From: Aquabacterium humicola
GTDB taxonomy: Bacteria; Pseudomonadota; Gammaproteobacteria; Burkholderiales; Burkholderiaceae_C
Reading direction: 5' to 3'
Length of the DNA: 64,000 bases
NCBI RefSeq assembly: GCF_030167915.1
Contig: NZ_JARGNB010000008.1
Span: 186,001-250,000 of the forward strand
Made by a program: the position numbers and the translations under genes. How positions within the stretch are numbered: position 1 is the stretch's first letter; every line of letters starts with the position of its first letter. The notes below the pieces were generated by a model, which did no database searches, was not told the DNA's origin, and saw only the letters and a program-made list of their open reading frames with translations. Positions 61,136 through 64,000 of this stretch are shown in pieces.

Positions 61136-62019
61136 TTCTTGAACAAGCCGTTGGGCCGCCACAGCAGCACGCCGATGAACACGCCGTAGGACAGCAGCAT
61201 CTTCAGGCTCGGGCTGGTGAAGTGCATGCCCAGCGCCTCGACGACGCCCAGCAGCAGCCCGCCGGCCAGGCTGCCGGCCATGCTGCCGAAGCCGCCGAGC
61301 GTGATGACGATCAGCGCGGTCACCGTGTAGGGCTCGCCCATAGCCGGCGTGATCGCCTCGATCATCGACAAGAGGCAGCCGGCGACACCGGCCAGCCCCA
61401 GCCCGAGCCCGAACATCAGCGGGTGCAGCCGCTCGATCGGGATGCCCACCAGCTGCGCGCCGGTGGGCGACTGCATCAGCGCGCGCACGCCCTTGCCGAG
61501 CAGGGTCAGCCGCAGCAGCGCGATCAAGGCGCCGGAGAACAGCAGCGCCAGCGCGAACACCAGCAGCTTGTTGGCTGCGAACTGGCTGCCGCCCGAAGTG
61601 AGCGGCACCACCACCGGCATCGTCAGGAAGTCGTAGCCGCGCAGCTCGCCGCCCCACAGCAGCGACGCGAAGTTCTGCACCAGGAACATCAGGCCGAAGC
61701 CGACCATCAGGCTGCGCGCCTCGAAGATGTCGACGGTCGGCGACGTGGCGGCCAGCTTGCGGAAGCACAGCCGGTGCACGACGAGGCCCAGCGCGGCCAG
61801 CAGCACGAAGCTGACCGGCAGCATCAGCAGCGGCGACAGCCCCAGCCCGACGGTGGCGGCCCAGGTCGCATAGGCGCCCAGCATCAGGAACTCGCCGTGC
61901 GAGATGTTCATGATGCGCATCAGCCCGTACTGCAGGTTCAGCCCGAGCGCGACCAGCGCGTAGACGCCGCCCGCGATCAGGCCGGAGGCCAGCAGTTCGA
62001 GCCAGGCGCCGACGGACAT
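61132..62019 (-). CDS. livH: LivH-type branched-chain amino acid ABC transporter permease
   Basis: A 295-residue permease. The start GLIAGGVYALVALGLNLQYG, then MRIMNISHGEFLMLGAYATW, and the C-terminal ITLGGFGSMAGSLAGGLLLG are family hallmarks. It lies 119 bp downstream of the substrate-binding gene with a multi-hairpin repeat between, and overlaps livM. The cluster's dehydrogenase suggests the substrate is not necessarily a branched-chain amino acid; relatives take up aromatic acids. Confidence 0.92.
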   Translation of the reverse strand: MSVGAWLELLASGLIAGGVYALVALGLNLQYGLMRIMNISHGEFLMLGAYATWAATVGLGLSPLLMLPVSFVLLAALGLVVHRLCFRKLAATSPTVDIFEARSLMVGFGLMFLVQNFASLLWGGELRGYDFLTMPVVVPLTSGGSQFAANKLLVFALALLFSGALIALLRLTLLGKGVRALMQSPTGAQLVGIPIERLHPLMFGLGLGLAGVAGCLLSMIEAITPAMGEPYTVTALIVITLGGFGSMAGSLAGGLLLGVVEALGMHFTSPSLKMLLSYGVFIGVLLWRPNGLFKK

Positions 62020-62044
62020 CGCTCAGCTCTTGGGTTGTTGCGGA

Positions 62045-62136
62045 GGTTCCAAGCGAACACCGCGGAACCGGCTCTGCCGGGCCGCTGGTGTTGCCCCCTT
62101 GAGGGGGAGGCGGCCGCAGGCCGCTTCGGGGGTGGG
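62045..62136. repeat. multi-hairpin intergenic repeat element between substrate-binding gene and livH
   Basis: Four adjacent inverted repeats: GGTTCC/GGAACC (62045-62050 and 62064-62069), CCGGC/GCCGG (62068-62080), CCCCCT/AGGGGG (62094-62107) and GCGGCC/GGCCGC (62110-62124), then CGGGGGTGGG. The order and sequence resemble a dispersed element I associate with Burkholderiales genomes. It lies inside the operon, just after the substrate-binding gene's stop. Confidence 0.6.
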
Positions 62137-62138
62137 CC

Positions 62139-63344
62139 TCATTTCCACGCCGGCTTGCTGGCCACCAGCGACGCCGTGGCGATGCTCTTCGGCCACACCA
62201 CCTCGAACTCGCCGTTCTGCCACTGGCTCACCGCGCCCGGCGTCGCGACGTTCTCGCTGCCCTCGAAGCGGATCGGCCCCAGGATGGTCTTGTGCTCGGT
62301 CTTCGCGATGTAGTCGCGCAGCGCCTTGCGATCCAGCCCCACCTTGGCAACGCCGGCCTGCAGGATCTCCAGCGACGCCCAGCAGGCGCCCGAGGCCCAG
62401 CGGTCGGGCTCCTTGCCGGCGAACTTCTTCGTGTGCGCATCGAAGTAGGCCTTCGCGCCGGCGCTGGTCTTCGAGTTCCACGAGCCCATGCCGAGCACCC
62501 CCTCGGCGCCGGCCGGCGTCATCACGTTGCGGTAGAGCTGGAACGCGGTGCCCACCGAGGCGTAGAAGAACTTCGGGTTGAAGCCGATCTCCTTGGCCTG
62601 CTTGCTGGCGAGGATGGTGTCGGGCGGGTAGGTGAAGCCGATGAAGGCATCGGGCGCCTTGTCCTTGATGCTGCGCAGCACCGGGGCCAGGTCCTTGACA
62701 CCGCCGGGGTAGCTCTTCTCCTCGACCAGGCTGATGCCGCTGCCGGCCAGCGCCACCTTCAGCGCGGCGTAGTTCTCCAGCCCGAACAGGTCGTCGACAT
62801 AGATCACCGCGGCGGTCTTCGCGCCGTTGGCCTTCAGCATGTCGACCAGCGCGGTGGTCATCGGCGCCGGCTGCTGCAGCATCAGGAAGAAGTACGGCAG
62901 CTTCATCTCGATCAGCTTCTTCGACAACGCGGTCGGCGCGATGAACGGGTAGCCGAAGCGGTTGGCCAGCGGCGCGACCGCGAAGTTCGCGTTCGAGCCC
63001 CAGGGCGGCAGGATCAGGTCGACCTTGTCGCTGCCCATCAGCTTCTCGTAGCTGCGCACGCAGGTCTCGATGTCGCTGCGGTCGTCGGAGCTCACCAGCT
63101 CGATCGGCCGCTTCTTGCCCTTGACGTCGAGGCCGCCGGCGGCATTCACCTGCTCGGCCCACAGCAGGTAGTTCGGTTCCTGGCTGACCTGCGCGCCGCC
63201 GGCCCAGGGGCCCGTGCGGGCGATCGCGTAGCCGATGCGCACGGCAGGTTCCGCGGCGCGCAGCACGGCGGGAAAGGCCAGGCCGGCGGCGAGCGCGGTC
63301 GCGGCGCGGCGGCGCGACGGGTTCGAGGGATGCGATGCAGCCAT
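62139..63344 (-). CDS. ABC transporter substrate-binding protein (Peripla_BP_6, branched-chain amino acid type)
   Basis: A 401-residue periplasmic binding protein. The signal peptide begins with a run of arginines (NPSRRRAATALAAGLAFPAV), possibly Tat-type, and cleavage is near VLRAAEP. The binding fold shows IGYAIARTGPWAGGAQVSQE and the hinge segments PYPFIAPTALSKK-like and YVDDLFGLENYAALK. It captures the ligand for LivHMGF. AAGGAG precedes the ATG at 63344. First gene of the leftward operon. Ligand unknown. Confidence 0.9.
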   Translation of the reverse strand: MAASHPSNPSRRRAATALAAGLAFPAVLRAAEPAVRIGYAIARTGPWAGGAQVSQEPNYLLWAEQVNAAGGLDVKGKKRPIELVSSDDRSDIETCVRSYEKLMGSDKVDLILPPWGSNANFAVAPLANRFGYPFIAPTALSKKLIEMKLPYFFLMLQQPAPMTTALVDMLKANGAKTAAVIYVDDLFGLENYAALKVALAGSGISLVEEKSYPGGVKDLAPVLRSIKDKAPDAFIGFTYPPDTILASKQAKEIGFNPKFFYASVGTAFQLYRNVMTPAGAEGVLGMGSWNSKTSAGAKAYFDAHTKKFAGKEPDRWASGACWASLEILQAGVAKVGLDRKALRDYIAKTEHKTILGPIRFEGSENVATPGAVSQWQNGEFEVVWPKSIATASLVASKPAWK

Positions 63345-63415
63345 GGCGTCTCCTTCGTCGGTGTGTTGACGGGACAGATCGTAGGAACGACGGTTCGTCA
63401 CGTCTTGCCCGGCCA

Positions 63416-63445
63416 TGCACGCCCGCTTGCCGTTTTGTGCACGCC
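63416..63445. promoter_or_regulatory. direct repeat in the divergent promoter region, candidate AraC site
   Basis: TGCACGCC occurs at 63416-63423 and again at 63438-63445, a 22-bp period close to two helical turns, in the 191-bp region between the transporter operon and the AraC-type gene. Tandem half-sites with this spacing are typical for AraC-family binding. Binding itself is not shown. Confidence 0.45.
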
Positions 63446-63535
63446 GCCCCGAGCTTTCCCTAGCGGGTGACCACGGCTCGATGCGGCTTCCGATAATCCG
63501 CGCGGCTGCTGCAAGCCGTGCAGGGAGTCCACGCC

Positions 63536-64000
63536 ATGGCCATCACCACCGCGACGATGAGCACCGACGACGTCAGTGCGCGCGACAAGCTGCCGTACTG
63601 GCGCGACTGGGTCTGGAAGCTGTTCGGCGGGCTCGATTCCGACCTCTACGGCGACACGGTGTTCGACGGCCGCATCAGCACCACGCGCGCCGGCCCGGTG
63701 GTGCTGACGCGGCTGGAATCCGGCCGCCACCGCGTGATGCGCACGCAGTCGCTGGTGCGGCGCAGCGAAGAGGGCTACCTCAAGATCGTCGCGCCGCAGC
63801 GCGGCTGCGCCGGCGTCGAGCAGTTCGGCCGCCAGGCCTGGGTCGGGCCCGGCGAATGGAGCCTCTACGACACCACCCAGACCTACGCGGTTGCCAATCC
63901 CGAGCCGGTGGAGCACCTGATCGTGATGGTGCCCAAGGCCGACCTGGCCGAGCGCGGGCTCAACCTGACGGAACTGGTCGCGCGGCCGCTGGGTGGCGGC
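63536..64000 (+). CDS. AraC-family transcriptional regulator, N-terminal part (cut by window edge)
   Basis: The frame opens at ATG 63536, after GGGAG, and is still open at the right edge (155 codons). The visible part matches the AraC-binding-like sensor domain (PF14525) of regulators such as FeaR/NphR: RDKLPYWRDWVWKLFGGLDS, then GYLKIVAPQRGCAGVEQFGR, and GPGEWSLYDTTQTYAV. The DNA-binding domain lies outside. It is divergent from the transporter/dehydrogenase operon and is its likely activator (inference). Confidence 0.82.
   Translation, partial: MAITTATMSTDDVSARDKLPYWRDWVWKLFGGLDSDLYGDTVFDGRISTTRAGPVVLTRLESGRHRVMRTQSLVRRSEEGYLKIVAPQRGCAGVEQFGRQAWVGPGEWSLYDTTQTYAVANPEPVEHLIVMVPKADLAERGLNLTELVARPLGGG

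Overview
The window is about 70% GC, densely coded on both strands, and carries no rRNA, tRNA, CRISPR array, insertion sequence or phage gene that I can see. Gene content and a multi-hairpin intergenic repeat at 62045-62136 suggest a free-living betaproteobacterium of the order Burkholderiales, near Rubrivivax, Leptothrix, Methylibium or Ideonella. That placement is inference from familiarity, not from a search.

Layout. 1-13.3 kb: a sensor diguanylate cyclase cut by the left edge, then mostly single-gene units (EamA exporter, asparaginase, Gfo/Idh/MocA oxidoreductase, LysR plus Nudix, GNAT, GST, DUF72), a GRDP-like/EcsC overlapping pair, Cu-Zn superoxide dismutase, a lipoprotein and a large secreted beta-helix protein. 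13.4-26.8 kb: a leucine/isovalerate degradation cluster: AraC-type regulator, acyl-CoA synthetase, liuB, liuC, liuD and liuE, interleaved with small accessory genes and tightly coupled by ATGA, GTGA and TGATG overlaps. The isovaleryl-CoA dehydrogenase gene is not in the window. 27-36.5 kb: a long-loop MFS transporter, aroQ, a response regulator, a divergent Lrp/LysE pair, an LhgO-like oxidase, a duplicated unit encoding two short exported peptides, a Nudix hydrolase, and dadA with a quinoprotein dehydrogenase.

36.5-46.6 kb: a GbsR/MarR regulator and the DCC1-plus-membrane-protein operon behind it, each preceded by a near-identical palindrome. Then come an unusual membrane-tethered receiver-domain protein with a long Glu/Ala/Arg helix, a second quinoprotein glucose/sorbosone dehydrogenase, an M20 peptidase, a UvrD-like helicase and a small Cys-rich protein. 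46.7-57.2 kb: an RND efflux pair, LysR, a HAD phosphatase and two convergent hybrid histidine kinases. 57.2-64 kb: a leftward branched-chain-amino-acid-type ABC transporter operon (substrate-binding protein, livH, livM, livG, livF). Its last ATPase reads in frame, with no stop codon, into an aldehyde dehydrogenase of the vanillin/salicylaldehyde type. A divergent AraC regulator is cut by the right edge. Together these look like an inducible uptake and oxidation module for an aromatic or similar small acid/aldehyde (inference).

The observations most worth a second look are the LivF-aldehyde dehydrogenase continuous frame, the duplicated peptide units with identical promoter spacing, the paired palindromic operators of the GbsR-type regulator, and the receiver domain on a membrane-anchored helical stalk. 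All functional calls rest on motifs and family memory; no database search was run.
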